A stretch of 64,000 nt of DNA from CAIYUC01 sp963682005 (GCA_963682005.1 OY820914.1:2356001-2420000), one strand, 5' to 3'; shown: positions 25,495 to 35,998, counted from the stretch's first letter. The notes: generated by a model not told the origin, from the sequence alone. Numbers and translations are program-made.

Positions 25495-25721
25495 TTTGAT
25501 TTCTGTACCACTCCGGAAACCATGCTGGATAAAGGTTTGATATCATTTTACAAGCCAGCGCGGAATCGGCCCCCCTTTTAAGAAAAAAAAGGAGGAAAAA
25601 TTTGGTGCTATTGAAAATTATTTTAGTACCTTTACGCCGAAATTCTTTTATATATATATCAATTAATAGATCATTAGTTGATCCTAATTCAATAAATATT
25701 AACCAAAACAAACAACAAATT
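25495..25721. promoter_or_regulatory. promoter and AT-rich leader of the second giant T9SS gene
   Basis: TTTGG at 25601-25605 and TACCTTTA at 25627-25634, spaced about 22 bases, fit the Bacteroidota promoter with one mismatch. The leader ends in an A-rich, C/A-only run before the ATG, typical of strongly translated genes in this phylum. Confidence 0.6.
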
Positions 25722-28700
25722 ATGAGAAAACTTACGAAGTTAATGCAGTTGTTGATAGTTGTCGTATTATCAACGTTTGTATTCGCACTTCAGGGCACCG
25801 CTCAAACAACGCTGCTCACTGAAAGTTTCGAGTCGGCTGCTGTTGGTCAGACACCCCCTACAGGCTGGGCTGTTGATCTGGTTGGTACTACTACCAACTG
25901 GACATATTTCCAGTCAGCAGGAACATGGCCCACTTGTACACCGAATGACGGGACACGCATGGTTGAGTTTCAATCGTTTAATGCATCATCAGGTTATGCT
26001 AACAGATTGAAAAGGACCACCGCCCTCTCGACAGTTGGATTCAACAACGTGTCAGTCGATTTTATGTGGTTACAGGATCCCGGTTATGCATCAAATGCTG
26101 ACAGGGTTGAAGTTCAGTGGTCAACCAACGGTACCTCATGGACAACGGCAGGAACGGCTATTAACCGTTACGCTGCAACCCAGGCATGGTCAATGCAGAC
26201 AGTTACCCTTCCGTCAGGCGCGGCAGGACAGGCAACGTTATATGTTGCTTTCCTTTTCACCTCGGCTTATGGCAATAACTGTCACCTCGACCTGATGCAC
26301 GTAAAGGCCGTCGGTCCTCCTCCTCCAGCTACAGTTACAGTTGGAACAGGAACACTGACCACAGGTTATCCTTATTACACATTCTACATGGGTGCCAGGA
26401 CACAGATGCTTTATACCAAAGCTGAAATCCAGGCAGCCGGCGGATCACCCGGACAGATCACTTCGATCGGGTTCAATGTCAACTCTGTACAAACCCAGAT
26501 CATGCAGGGCTTCACCATCAAGATGAGAGCCACCAGTGCTACAACCATTGGCGCATGGGTTACAGACAGTATGACTGTTGTTTACAACACAAACTATGGT
26601 GTTACTGCAACAGGCTGGCAAATGATCACGCTTACCACCCCATTCGTTTATTCCGGAAGGAACCTCCTTGTTGAAGTTTGCTTCGGTAATAACGGCTCCT
26701 ATACAACCAACTCACTGGTTTACGGAACCACCATGCCGGGCAAGGTTTTCGGTCACTATCAGGACAATGATAACGGCTGTCTAAACTCTGCAAGCTACAC
26801 AACTGATACAAGGCCAAACTTACGTTTCGTTGAACTTCCGTACGTAGGAATGCTTACCGGTATCGTTACCAACTGCTATACAGGAGCACCAATGGCCGGA
26901 GCAATGGTTCAGATCCTTGGTACCACCATTCCTGCAGCTACTACCTCAGCATCCGGTGCATTTACATTCTACAACGTACCGATAGGCACATACACACTGC
27001 AGTGCACAATGTCTGGTTTCGTTCTTCAAACGCAGACGATTACCATCACCAATGGCAATACAACGACTGCAAACTTCTGCATGGATCCGATTCCCGCAAT
27101 ACTTACCGGTATCGTTACCAATGCAGCCACCGGCGCACCGGTTGTTGGTGCAAAAGTGAGGGGCGTTTCCGGCTCAGTTACAGTAACTACTTATTCCACT
27201 GGACCAACAGGTGCTTATTCATTGAAAGTATTCCCGGGAGGCAGCTATACAGTTACGGTCAGCAAGCCTGGCTTTGACGATCTGCCCATCGGCACATTTA
27301 CACTGACTCCTCCGAATACAACAACACAAAACGCTGCATTGCTCGAGAAAACCAATGCTCCGTTAAACCTTCTGGCAGCTTTGAATACTGGTCAGACAGC
27401 AGTAAATCTTACCTGGGGACTTCCGCAGGGTGATTATCTGTCAATTTATGACGATGGTATTCCTGAAGGATTCGCTATATGGGAAATCGAAGGAAACCTC
27501 GATGCAACCAAATTCACCCCGGTTGGATATCCTGCAGTTGTAAAAGGCTGTATGATCAACATCGGCAAGAACACTGACTATACCGGAGGCGGACATCCTG
27601 TTTCCTTTAAGGTTGGTATCTTCGATGCAACTGGTACTGGTGGTACACCCGGAACCCAGATTGGTTCATATTATGATTTCACCGTTCCTGCCAATACGTA
27701 TGGATGGATCGAAGCACCGACCGTTTTCGGAACAGGTGTAACAATCAACAGCGGCAGTTTCTACATTGTAACCAAACAGGTTGGCGCATATCCCAACGCT
27801 GCTGGTATCGCAATTGATACGACCACACAGCAAATGAGAAGCTACCAGCGGTTCATCACCGGTGGCGCTCCATGGGTACCTGCTTCAGGAAACTTCCTGA
27901 TCCGTGCTTTCATGTATGGTTCAGGTGGACCATTGCTGACAGACAGTCCTGAAACACTGGTAAATTATCAGGTTTACAGACTGCTCCAGGGACAGGAAAA
28001 TACACCTGGCAGCTGGATCCCGATAGGAACACCAAGTGCTCCTTCATTTACTGACAATGGCTGGCCAAGCTTACCATGTAACCAGTACATGTGGGCAGTA
28101 AAAGCTCAGTATACAAATAACAGGTGGTCAAATGCCGTTACTTCCAATGCTATTGGAAAATGCTGGACTGCAACCGTTATTGTGAATGTTGACATCAGCT
28201 GCGCTGCAAACCCACCGGCAAATTGTGAGGTCATCCTGGAGCGTTACAAACCAGGGACAACTCCTCCGCCGGCTGTATTTGACTCAGCATACCACGTATT
28301 CACACCGGCTTCCGGTATCGATACGATTCACAATGTATACAAAGGAACATACAGGCTTACTGTAAAACATTTCGGATATACCGATTATGTACAGGACAAT
28401 ATTTCCCTCATGGGCGATATGACCTTTGATGTATTCCTTCTCCAGATCAAAACCCCGCCAACAGGACTTGCAGTTAATGACCGCAACCTGCTTGCAACAT
28501 GGAATCCACCCCACCTGGCAGTTCCTTTCTTTACAGAGGATTTCTCATCCGGTTCGTTCACAACGAATGGATGGGTTGAATCTCCGTCAAACAGTAACTG
28601 GCAAGTTTCTACCGCTACAGGTAACCCTGCACCTTCTGCTTTCTTCAACTGGACTCCGGAAGTAACGGGTTATGACCATTACCTGACGAGCAAAGCATTT

Positions 28701-31700
28701 GCTGGTTTGCATTCACCGGTAATGAAACTCAATTTCGACCTGTTCCTTGATAATTATGGTAACACCAACCTGAACACGTTGGCAGTCGAACTTTGGGACG
28801 GTACAACATGGCATGTTCTCCAGACCTGGGATAACTCAACAGGAGCAAACATTCCTTGGACCAGCATCCACCTGGATGTCAGCCAGTATACTGATCTTGC
28901 TACATTCAAGATCCGTTTCCATGCAGCTGGTGTTGATTCAATCGACATCGACGGATGGTATGTTGACAATGTCTCTCTGACAGCAGAAGATGTTGCCACA
29001 AACAATCCTTGCGTACTTGGTTACAATTTCTACCTGAACAATGCATTGAGCGGATTCACACCGGATACGTTCTATCATATTCCAAGCGACCAGGTCGTGT
29101 ATGGTCAAACATACAACGCCTGCGTACTTGCCATCTGGGGTAGCGGTTATTCAGCCAAGAATTGCGTCACATTCACTTCTCACTTCCTTTGCCCGGTTAC
29201 AAACCTGCAGGTTGACTCTGTCGACAATGCAGCATACCTGACCTGGGAAAAACCACAGTGTACTGCTGGTGAACTGATGACCTTCATCTATGATGACGGT
29301 GTAGGAGAAAGCGGATGGAGAATCAATCCTGGCTATACTGACTGGTTAGGGAACAAATTCCCGATCCTGGCCACACAGCAGGGCGTTCTGAAATCCTTCG
29401 ACGTTTTATGGTTCAACTATGGAACAGGAACAACTGCACAGAACTTTACAATTGACGTATTCAGCATGGCCGGTGCTTTACTGGGTTCATCCCCGGCATT
29501 CAATGTGCCTGCTGTAGCTCCGACAACCTTTATGAATGTTCTTGTGAATGACATTCCATTTAATGGTCCGTTCTATGCCATGTTAAAGTGGAATAATTTC
29601 ACCGGTGCCACCCCGTATCTTGGATTTGATACCAATGGCCCGTTTGCTGCACAAAATCTCGGTTACTACTATGATGGAACGGCCTTCTCACCGATCCAGG
29701 TAGTTGGCGGTGGTTCACCTGGTGTATTTACCGTGCGTGCTACAGCCTTTGTATATGGCGACAAGAAAGATGTTGTTCTCGGACCTGAAACAACTCCTCC
29801 GGCAGCACCGAAAGCTGTTGATCCTGCTAGCTTATCACATGCAGACGGAATCGTTGATTCACATGACTACAGGACATCTGGCGTTATTGGTACCAGCGCT
29901 CCGGATGCCGGAACTGGCCTCGTCGGATACAATGTTTACAAGAACGAAGTATTCCTGAAGTACGTTCCGGGACCGGATTCACTGTCAACCTATGACATGC
30001 TTCTCGATCCGGGAACATATTGCTATGACGTTACAGCTAAATACGACCTCACAGCGTTCAACCTGCCTCCGGGATTTGATGAATCACTTCCTGAAGATCC
30101 GGGTCCAATCTGTACCACCATTCATTATGGCCACCTGTTACCGTTCGAAGAACCCTGGACAAGTGGAAACTTTGGATTCAATGGTTGGGCAAACGGACCG
30201 AACTGGTCAGTTAATACCGGTTCAGGTAATCCTGCACCTTCAGCTGACTTCTCATGGCAACCGATTGTAACTGGTTATGACCAGTCACTTGAAAGCGGTA
30301 ACATGGATGCAAGTCTGATTTATTGCGCAAAAGTATGGATGGACTTCGACTATAAATTAGCCGACAGGAACAATACTGGCAATGAAAAACTTGCTATTGA
30401 TGTTAAGTACAACAATGTATGGCATCAGAAAGCTGAATTCAGCAATTCTGGCAGCGTAAACTGGACTCCGCAACACATTGATATCTCTGCTGTAAAAGGT
30501 AAAGGTTTCAAAGTACGTTTCCGTGCTCATGGACCCAATTCAGCTGACATCTTACATTGGTATGTAGATAATATTAAATTATACGGCATCTGCAACCCTG
30601 CACAGAATTTTGCAGTTGATCAGGGTGTTTCTACAACATGTCCATTTGGTGCACACCTTACATGGTCACCGCCTCATTGCGTTGATGCTCCTACTGGTAA
30701 CCCATTGAATGAAGGATTTGAAGGCGCTACATTCCCGCCGCAATTCTTTACTCAGGTTCAAACCAACGCAACCTATACCTGGTTACATTCAGATGCAGCT
30801 GCAATCTGGGGTGTTCACACAGGAAACGGTTCAGCCGGTGTCAACTGGGATTATGATCACCAGGATGAATGGCTGATTGCACACAACATTGCAATTACCG
30901 GTAACCTTACTTTCTGGAGCTATGCATACCAGGGATCAACTTACCTTGATCACTATTATGTAAAAGTTTCTCCGGATGCTGGTACAACCTGGGTTGTTGT
31001 ATTTGACCTTTCAGCTCTGCCACCGTACCCGGATTGGAATTCATGGTTAACACCATACGTTGTTGATCTCGGTGCTTATCTTGGAACAAACCTCGATATC
31101 GCATGGCAGGCAGTTGACGGTGATGGTGCTGGTTTATGGTATGTATGGGGAATTGATGACCTGACTGTCGGTGCCGACAAGCTGGATGTCAGTGGCTTAC
31201 AGCATATCTCTGCTGGTACAGTCAATCCGTATGCAAGCAAAACTTGCGGAATTGACCCGACCACACACGCTAAGATCGCAGCAAAGGGTATCCTTCCGAC
31301 TACCGGAACCCTCACTGATAACACCGATGCCGTTAACGGTTACGATGTTTACAGAATGGGCCCGAATGATGCCGACTTTGTGAAGATCAACGGTACAACT
31401 CCTGTTGCAGATACCAGCTATTGCGATGTTACCTATACAACAGGATGGAATACATATTACGTTCAGGCTGTGTATGCACCTGAAAACTGCAGCTATGCTG
31501 AGAGAACAGATACAATTGGTAAATATCTCTACACGTTAAGTGTTCCTGAAATCACCAACGGATCTGTTACTGTATTCCCGAACCCGGCGAATGAAGTTGT
31601 TAACGTGAAGAGCGATTACAACATCAACACCATCGAAGTTGTGAACTTTATCGGTCAGACCATCTACAGAAGTGAAGAAGGTCAGACAAAACTGGCAAAG

Positions 31701-31793
31701 ATCAATACAGCTTCCCTGATGTCTGGTATTTATATCGTAAAGGTTACAACGACCAAGGGTAGTACAATGACCAAGATCACGGTTACACACTAA
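25722..31793 (+). CDS. giant T9SS-exported adhesin-like protein
   Basis: 2023 residues from the ATG at 25722, where MRKLTKLMQLLIVVVLSTFVFAL forms a proper signal peptide; the frame is open to 25602, but the promoter lies there. Order: anchor-J-like domain (TESFESAAVGQTPPTGW), a YPYYTFYMGARTQMLYT module, two carboxypeptidase-regulatory-like domains (LTGIVTNCYTGAPMAG, LTGIVTNAATGAPVVG), then the same DDGI.., jelly-roll and fibronectin-like modules as the preceding gene, and a type A sorting domain (VFPNPANEVVNV...GIYIVKV). Probably a surface or released filamentous adhesin. Its codon use (GGT, GTT, AAC, ACA) is visibly different from the paralogue's (CGG, GCC, ATC), suggesting high expression. 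Confidence 0.88.
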   Translation: MRKLTKLMQLLIVVVLSTFVFALQGTAQTTLLTESFESAAVGQTPPTGWAVDLVGTTTNWTYFQSAGTWPTCTPNDGTRMVEFQSFNASSGYANRLKRTTALSTVGFNNVSVDFMWLQDPGYASNADRVEVQWSTNGTSWTTAGTAINRYAATQAWSMQTVTLPSGAAGQATLYVAFLFTSAYGNNCHLDLMHVKAVGPPPPATVTVGTGTLTTGYPYYTFYMGARTQMLYTKAEIQAAGGSPGQITSIGFNVNSVQTQIMQGFTIKMRATSATTIGAWVTDSMTVVYNTNYGVTATGWQMITLTTPFVYSGRNLLVEVCFGNNGSYTTNSLVYGTTMPGKVFGHYQDNDNGCLNSASYTTDTRPNLRFVELPYVGMLTGIVTNCYTGAPMAGAMVQILGTTIPAATTSASGAFTFYNVPIGTYTLQCTMSGFVLQTQTITITNGNTTTANFCMDPIPAILTGIVTNAATGAPVVGAKVRGVSGSVTVTTYSTGPTGAYSLKVFPGGSYTVTVSKPGFDDLPIGTFTLTPPNTTTQNAALLEKTNAPLNLLAALNTGQTAVNLTWGLPQGDYLSIYDDGIPEGFAIWEIEGNLDATKFTPVGYPAVVKGCMINIGKNTDYTGGGHPVSFKVGIFDATGTGGTPGTQIGSYYDFTVPANTYGWIEAPTVFGTGVTINSGSFYIVTKQVGAYPNAAGIAIDTTTQQMRSYQRFITGGAPWVPASGNFLIRAFMYGSGGPLLTDSPETLVNYQVYRLLQGQENTPGSWIPIGTPSAPSFTDNGWPSLPCNQYMWAVKAQYTNNRWSNAVTSNAIGKCWTATVIVNVDISCAANPPANCEVILERYKPGTTPPPAVFDSAYHVFTPASGIDTIHNVYKGTYRLTVKHFGYTDYVQDNISLMGDMTFDVFLLQIKTPPTGLAVNDRNLLATWNPPHLAVPFFTEDFSSGSFTTNGWVESPSNSNWQVSTATGNPAPSAFFNWTPEVTGYDHYLTSKAFAGLHSPVMKLNFDLFLDNYGNTNLNTLAVELWDGTTWHVLQTWDNSTGANIPWTSIHLDVSQYTDLATFKIRFHAAGVDSIDIDGWYVDNVSLTAEDVATNNPCVLGYNFYLNNALSGFTPDTFYHIPSDQVVYGQTYNACVLAIWGSGYSAKNCVTFTSHFLCPVTNLQVDSVDNAAYLTWEKPQCTAGELMTFIYDDGVGESGWRINPGYTDWLGNKFPILATQQGVLKSFDVLWFNYGTGTTAQNFTIDVFSMAGALLGSSPAFNVPAVAPTTFMNVLVNDIPFNGPFYAMLKWNNFTGATPYLGFDTNGPFAAQNLGYYYDGTAFSPIQVVGGGSPGVFTVRATAFVYGDKKDVVLGPETTPPAAPKAVDPASLSHADGIVDSHDYRTSGVIGTSAPDAGTGLVGYNVYKNEVFLKYVPGPDSLSTYDMLLDPGTYCYDVTAKYDLTAFNLPPGFDESLPEDPGPICTTIHYGHLLPFEEPWTSGNFGFNGWANGPNWSVNTGSGNPAPSADFSWQPIVTGYDQSLESGNMDASLIYCAKVWMDFDYKLADRNNTGNEKLAIDVKYNNVWHQKAEFSNSGSVNWTPQHIDISAVKGKGFKVRFRAHGPNSADILHWYVDNIKLYGICNPAQNFAVDQGVSTTCPFGAHLTWSPPHCVDAPTGNPLNEGFEGATFPPQFFTQVQTNATYTWLHSDAAAIWGVHTGNGSAGVNWDYDHQDEWLIAHNIAITGNLTFWSYAYQGSTYLDHYYVKVSPDAGTTWVVVFDLSALPPYPDWNSWLTPYVVDLGAYLGTNLDIAWQAVDGDGAGLWYVWGIDDLTVGADKLDVSGLQHISAGTVNPYASKTCGIDPTTHAKIAAKGILPTTGTLTDNTDAVNGYDVYRMGPNDADFVKINGTTPVADTSYCDVTYTTGWNTYYVQAVYAPENCSYAERTDTIGKYLYTLSVPEITNGSVTVFPNPANEVVNVKSDYNINTIEVVNFIGQTIYRSEEGQTKLAKINTASLMSGIYIVKVTTTKGSTMTKITVTH

Positions 31794-31812
31794 TCTTTAA
31801 ATAGAATCCTTG

Positions 31813-31848
31813 AAAAGGGTTGGCTTCTTCGGTAGCCAGCCCTTTTTT
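31813..31848 (+). terminator. rho-independent terminator
   Basis: GGGTTGGCT, loop TCTTCGGT, AGCCAGCCC, then TTTTTT; flanking A run before the stem makes it partly bidirectional. Twenty bases after the giant T9SS gene. Confidence 0.9.
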
Positions 31849-31856
31849 ATTTCTGC

Positions 31857-31864
31857 TATCTTTG
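31857..31864 (+). promoter_or_regulatory. -7 element for the ABC-F gene
   Basis: TATCTTTG, a perfect match, directly behind the terminator. The implied leader of about 150 bases contains GTAATTC-type repeats in inverted orientation (31881-31902 and 31983-32010). Confidence 0.55.
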
Positions 31865-31879
31865 TACACCGGTAAACTA

Positions 31880-32010
31880 GAATTACGGATTACGAATTAC
31901 GACAGTAAGAGGTGGCCTCGATGAACGAATTATTATTATGCTGTTGTGTCACGCAAATCAGTACTCATTATTCATAATTAAATTCGTAATCCGTAATCCG
32001 TAATTCGTAA
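31880..32010. repeat. inverted GTAATTC heptamer arrays in the ABC-F leader
   Basis: GAATTACGGATTACGAATTA at about 31880-31899 pairs with the exact heptamers TTCGTAA, TCCGTAA, TCCGTAA, TTCGTAA at 31983-32010. The second array ends nine bases before the ATG, as the similar array at 7339-7366 does before its GTG. Confidence 0.85.
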
Positions 32011-32019
32011 TTAATAAGA

Positions 32020-33978
32020 ATGATTTCAGTAAATAACATTTCTGTACACTTTGGCGGTGAGCCGCTGTTCGACCATGTTTCGTTCATCATTAACGACCGG
32101 GACCGGATTGGTATGGTGGGAAAGAACGGGGCGGGAAAAACAACCCTGCTGAAGATCATCATTGGTACGCATATTCCTGATGAGGGGGAAGTTGTTATTC
32201 CTTCAGGAAGCACAATCGGTTACCTGGCCCAGGAAATGGTGCTGGCAAGTGGGAAAACTGTCATGGAAGAGACCATGACCGCATTCTCCGAGATTCTTGA
32301 GATCCAGGAAAAGATCAGCAGGTATGAACACGAAATGAAAACCCGGACTGATTATGATTCCCATAGTTATCACCAGCTTCTCCGCAGGCATACAGATGCC
32401 TATGACCGGTTCAATGTACTCGATGGACAATCCATTCATGTGAACCTTGAGAAAGTGCTTACAGGCCTCGGATTCCTTCCTGCCGATTTTAACAGGCCGT
32501 TAAAGGAATTCAGCAGCGGCTGGCAAATGAGGGTCGAACTTGCAAAGATCCTTCTTCGCCATCCTGATCTTATCCTTCTCGATGAGCCTACCAATCATCT
32601 CGACATTGAATCCATTCAATGGCTCGAGGAATTCCTGGTCAATTATAAAGGAGCCGTCATGCTGGTATCCCATGACAGGGCATTCCTGGATAATGTGACA
32701 AGCCGCACGGTCGACATCACCCTTGGCAAAGTATATGATTATAAAGCGAACTATTCGGGATATGTCACCCTGAGAGAAGAGCGCCTGGAAAGCCAGCTGG
32801 CAACATTTAACAACCAGCAGAGGCAGGTCAAGCAGATCGAGCGTTTCATCGAACGGTTCCGGGCCAAGAACACAAAAGCGAAACAGGTTCAGTCGAGGAT
32901 CAAGCTGCTGGAGAAGTTCGAGGAGATCGAACTCGATACCTTTGATGAATCATCCATCCATTTCAAATTTCCCCCGGCGCCGCATTCAGGGAAGATCGTG
33001 CTTGAGGCGAAATCCCTTTCCAAAAGCTATCCACAGAAAAAAGTGCTGAATGATCTTAACTTTTCGGTGATAAAGAGTGACAAAATTGCATTCGTCGGAA
33101 AGAATGGGGAGGGGAAAACGACCTTGTCCAAGATCATTGCACGAACGCTGGATCACACAGGTGACCTGAAATACGGACATAATGTTACCATCGGGTATTA
33201 TGCACAGGACCAGGCGGATTTCCTGGATCCTGATAAAACCGTTTTCAAAACCATCGATGATATAGCAGTAGGAGATGTAAGACCGCGGATCAGGGCAATT
33301 CTTGGAGGTTTCCTTTTCAGCGGAGATGCCATAGAAAAAAAGGTCAAAGTGCTGTCGGGTGGTGAAAAGTCGCGTCTCTCCCTTGCACGGCTTCTGCTCA
33401 CCCCATCGAACCTGATGATCCTCGATGAACCGACAAATCACCTGGATATGCGCTCCAAAGATATTCTTAAGGTAGCGCTCCTTCAATACACTGGCACCCT
33501 TATTATCGTATCACACGACCGTGATTTCCTCCAGGGACTGACGAACCGGGTGTTTGAGTTTCGCGAAGGCACCATACGGGAATACATCGGGGATATCTAT
33601 GATTTCCTGGAAACACGCAGGATCAGGCAGCTTTCACAACTTGAGGCCGAAGGAAAAGGGAAGGAAGACCAGAAGCAGGAAGAGGTTGTTTCGGTAAACA
33701 AGCAGACCTGGGAAAAAAGAAAGAATTACGATAAGGAAGTCAGGAAAGTAAAGAGCCTTGTCGCCAAATGTGAAGAGGAGATCGGCAGGCTGGAAGCCGA
33801 AATGAAGAAACGGGAAGATATTCTGGGCGATCCGCAACAACATTGGGAAGCCATGAAAAGCGGGAAGGTTTTTGAAGAATATGAGCACCTGAAAAACCAG
33901 CATTCATCGGAAATGAACAAATGGGAAGAACTGCACAATGCCCTTGAGCAGATTGAAAGCAGGAAGGAAACGGAATAA
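32020..33978 (+). CDS. ABC-F family ATPase
   Basis: 652 residues with two ATP-binding cassettes and no membrane segments. Cassette 1: Walker A GKNGAGKTT (34-42), signature SSGWQMR, Walker B LILLDEPTNHLDI. Cassette 2: GKNGEGKTT (about 360), LSGGEKSR, LMILDEPTNHLDM. The linker between them (ATFNNQQRQVKQIERFIERF, KAKQVQSRIKLLEKFEEIE) is the P-site tRNA interaction motif, and a charged coiled coil forms the C-terminus. ABC-F proteins bind the ribosomal E site and relieve stalling or antibiotics (EttA/Uup/YkpA-like); the exact subgroup is uncertain. Confidence 0.92.
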   Translation: MISVNNISVHFGGEPLFDHVSFIINDRDRIGMVGKNGAGKTTLLKIIIGTHIPDEGEVVIPSGSTIGYLAQEMVLASGKTVMEETMTAFSEILEIQEKISRYEHEMKTRTDYDSHSYHQLLRRHTDAYDRFNVLDGQSIHVNLEKVLTGLGFLPADFNRPLKEFSSGWQMRVELAKILLRHPDLILLDEPTNHLDIESIQWLEEFLVNYKGAVMLVSHDRAFLDNVTSRTVDITLGKVYDYKANYSGYVTLREERLESQLATFNNQQRQVKQIERFIERFRAKNTKAKQVQSRIKLLEKFEEIELDTFDESSIHFKFPPAPHSGKIVLEAKSLSKSYPQKKVLNDLNFSVIKSDKIAFVGKNGEGKTTLSKIIARTLDHTGDLKYGHNVTIGYYAQDQADFLDPDKTVFKTIDDIAVGDVRPRIRAILGGFLFSGDAIEKKVKVLSGGEKSRLSLARLLLTPSNLMILDEPTNHLDMRSKDILKVALLQYTGTLIIVSHDRDFLQGLTNRVFEFREGTIREYIGDIYDFLETRRIRQLSQLEAEGKGKEDQKQEEVVSVNKQTWEKRKNYDKEVRKVKSLVAKCEEEIGRLEAEMKKREDILGDPQQHWEAMKSGKVFEEYEHLKNQHSSEMNKWEELHNALEQIESRKETE

Positions 33979-33981
33979 CAG

Positions 33982-34974
33982 CTAATAATCCCTCGTTACA
34001 AGCTTATCAGTAAATTCACGGAGGTCCTGTTTCTTCTCCTCCGGCACATCAATTGCGCCGAGGCTTGACAAGGCTTTCTCCACATACCTCATGATCTCTG
34101 TGCGGGTGATCTTTTCAAGATCAAGTGAACTGAAAATATTTCTAACCTTAAGGATCTTTTCCGCCACATCCAGGTCCTTCCAGGTATAAAAACCAATGAG
34201 TTCCTGGCGGAGGTTTTTATCGGCAAGTTCAAGTGCCTTTATATATAGGTATGTTTTTTTATTCGCGACGATATCCCCGCCGATCTCCTTCCCGAATTTC
34301 CCTCCGTCCCCAAATGTATCAAGAAGGTCATCCTGGAGCTGAAATGCAAGTCCGAGATTTTCGCCAAACAAATAAATGTTATTTTGTCCAGCCATATCAG
34401 TGCGGGCGATAAGGGCTCCGAGCTTCAGGCTGCAGGCAAGAAGAACTGCAGTCTTCAAACGGATCATCCGGAGATAATCCTCAATGGAAACCACTTCCTG
34501 CTTTTCAAAGGTCATGTCATATTGCTGTCCCTCGCATACTTCCCTGGCCGTACGGGCGAAAAGGGCGAGTGCTTCTGGCAATACAGTTGCATCAATCCGT
34601 GAGACATAATCCATGGCCAATGCAAACATGGTGTCTCCTGAAAGGATGGCGACATTGGAATTCCATTTCTTGTAAACGGTTTCCCTTCCCCGCCTCAGAG
34701 GGGCCTGGTCCATGATGTCATCATGAAGCAACGTGAAATTATGAAAGATCTCGATCCCGATCGCCGCATCCATAGCCTGATCGGTATCCCCATTGAACAG
34801 ATCGCATCCCATCAGAACAAGCAGCGGCCTGATCCGTTTACCTCCCTGTGAAAGGGTATAGATAATGGGGTCATACAGCTCCGGCGGCTGATAAGGAAAT
34901 GAGACGGAGTTGAAGGCTCCTCTCAGTTTGTTTTGGAGATGATCATAGGAATTCATGGCGATCGTATCAGTCAT
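33982..34974 (-). CDS. polyprenyl (geranylgeranyl/octaprenyl-type) diphosphate synthase
   Basis: 330 residues. First Asp-rich motif LLHDDIMD (D85, D86, D89) with RRG, second motif QLQDDLLDTFGD, and GGKRIRP for the substrate phosphate. It elongates an allylic diphosphate with IPP. Residues before the first motif (HNF then TLL) suggest a medium or long product, but chain length cannot be fixed. One-base overlap with rfbA upstream (TGATG). M7 is a possible alternative start. Confidence 0.9.
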   Translation of the reverse strand: MTDTIAMNSYDHLQNKLRGAFNSVSFPYQPPELYDPIIYTLSQGGKRIRPLLVLMGCDLFNGDTDQAMDAAIGIEIFHNFTLLHDDIMDQAPLRRGRETVYKKWNSNVAILSGDTMFALAMDYVSRIDATVLPEALALFARTAREVCEGQQYDMTFEKQEVVSIEDYLRMIRLKTAVLLACSLKLGALIARTDMAGQNNIYLFGENLGLAFQLQDDLLDTFGDGGKFGKEIGGDIVANKKTYLYIKALELADKNLRQELIGFYTWKDLDVAEKILKVRNIFSSLDLEKITRTEIMRYVEKALSSLGAIDVPEEKKQDLREFTDKLVTRDY

Positions 34975-35846
34975 CAGTCCATTCTGTCCTCAGGAAGTGC
35001 GAGCAGGTATTGTCCATATCCGCTGTTGACGAGGGGTTGGGCAATCCTGTTCAACTGTGCCCGGTCGATGAATTTCATCCGGTAGGCCACCTCTTCAATG
35101 CAGCCGATCTTCAGGCCCTGCCTGTTTTGGATGACCTCTACAAACTGCGAAGCCAGGAGCAGCGATTCAAAAGTGCCCGTATCAAGCCAGGCAATTCCCC
35201 GGCTCAGAACGCTGACTTTCAGCTTCCCTTCCTGCAGGTAATGCCGGTTCACATCGGTGATCTCGTATTCTCCCCGGGCACTGGGCTTAATGTTTTTTGC
35301 TACTTCCACCACCGAATTGTCATAAAAGTACAGACCGGGAACGGCAAAATTCGATTTCGGCTGTTTGGGCTTTTCTTCGATGGACAGCGCTTTGTGATTC
35401 TTGTCAAACTCAACAACACCGTATCGTTCGGGATCATGAACATGGTAGGCAAAAACAACTCCGCCTTCCGGATCGCTGTTCTGATGAACAAGCTGAGCCA
35501 ACCCGCTTCCGTAGAATATGTTATCACCAAGGATCAGGGCCGCTTTATCTTTCCCGATGAATTGCTCACCAAGAACAAACGCCTGGGCAAGTCCGTTCGG
35601 GACATGTTGTGCAATGTAGGAAAACGAGCATCCGAGCTTGCTTCCGTCGCCGAGTAACTTTTCAAAGTTCGGAAGATCATACGGCGTTGAAATAATGAGG
35701 ATCTCATTTATTCCTGCCATCATTAGAACAGATAGCGGGTAATAGATCATTGGTTTGTCGTAGATCGGCATCAGTTGCTTGCTGACAGCAAGGGTGAGCG
35801 GGTGTAAGCGGGTACCGGCTCCACCGGCGAGGATAATTCCCTTCAT
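34974..35846 (-). CDS. rfbA: glucose-1-phosphate thymidylyltransferase
   Basis: 290 residues, family length. GGAGTRLHPLT (8-18) nucleotide loop, LILGDNIFYG with the metal-binding Asp, and YFYDNSVVEVAKNIKPSARGEYEITDVN are typical RmlA. It makes dTDP-glucose, precursor of dTDP-rhamnose and of the dTDP-4-keto sugar used by the WecE-like aminotransferase at 11671. rfbB/C/D are not in this window. A near-consensus -7 box TATCTTTA lies at about 35925-35932 (minus). Confidence 0.95.
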   Translation of the reverse strand: MKGIILAGGAGTRLHPLTLAVSKQLMPIYDKPMIYYPLSVLMMAGINEILIISTPYDLPNFEKLLGDGSKLGCSFSYIAQHVPNGLAQAFVLGEQFIGKDKAALILGDNIFYGSGLAQLVHQNSDPEGGVVFAYHVHDPERYGVVEFDKNHKALSIEEKPKQPKSNFAVPGLYFYDNSVVEVAKNIKPSARGEYEITDVNRHYLQEGKLKVSVLSRGIAWLDTGTFESLLLASQFVEVIQNRQGLKIGCIEEVAYRMKFIDRAQLNRIAQPLVNSGYGQYLLALPEDRMD

Positions 35847-35851
35847 CTTGA

Positions 35852-35998
35852 TTTGAATTATGAATTAGGAGTGTGAATTATGAATTATGAAATTTATTTT
35901 GGTTTTTCAGTGCGATTGAATCAATAAAGATAGAAAAATCAACAAATCAATAAATCAACAAATCAATAAATCAATAAATAATCATCACCTCAACACTA
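35852..35998. repeat. octamer arrays between rfbA and the RND gene
   Basis: GAATTATGAATT-type words at 35855-35891, then AAATCAAC, AAATCAAT, AAATCAAC, AAATCAAT, AAATCAAT, AAATAATC in exact 8-bp register from 35936 to 35983, drifting into ATCACCTC/AACACTAC/ATCACTTT. The RND gene's stop (35996-35998, minus) is in the drifted end; its sense strand reads ATTGATTT with TGA in each unit. Confidence 0.88.

Noticed and set aside
25602..25721. 40-codon extension of the giant T9SS protein
   Set aside because: It covers the probable promoter and leader and would place a second, proper signal peptide inside the protein.
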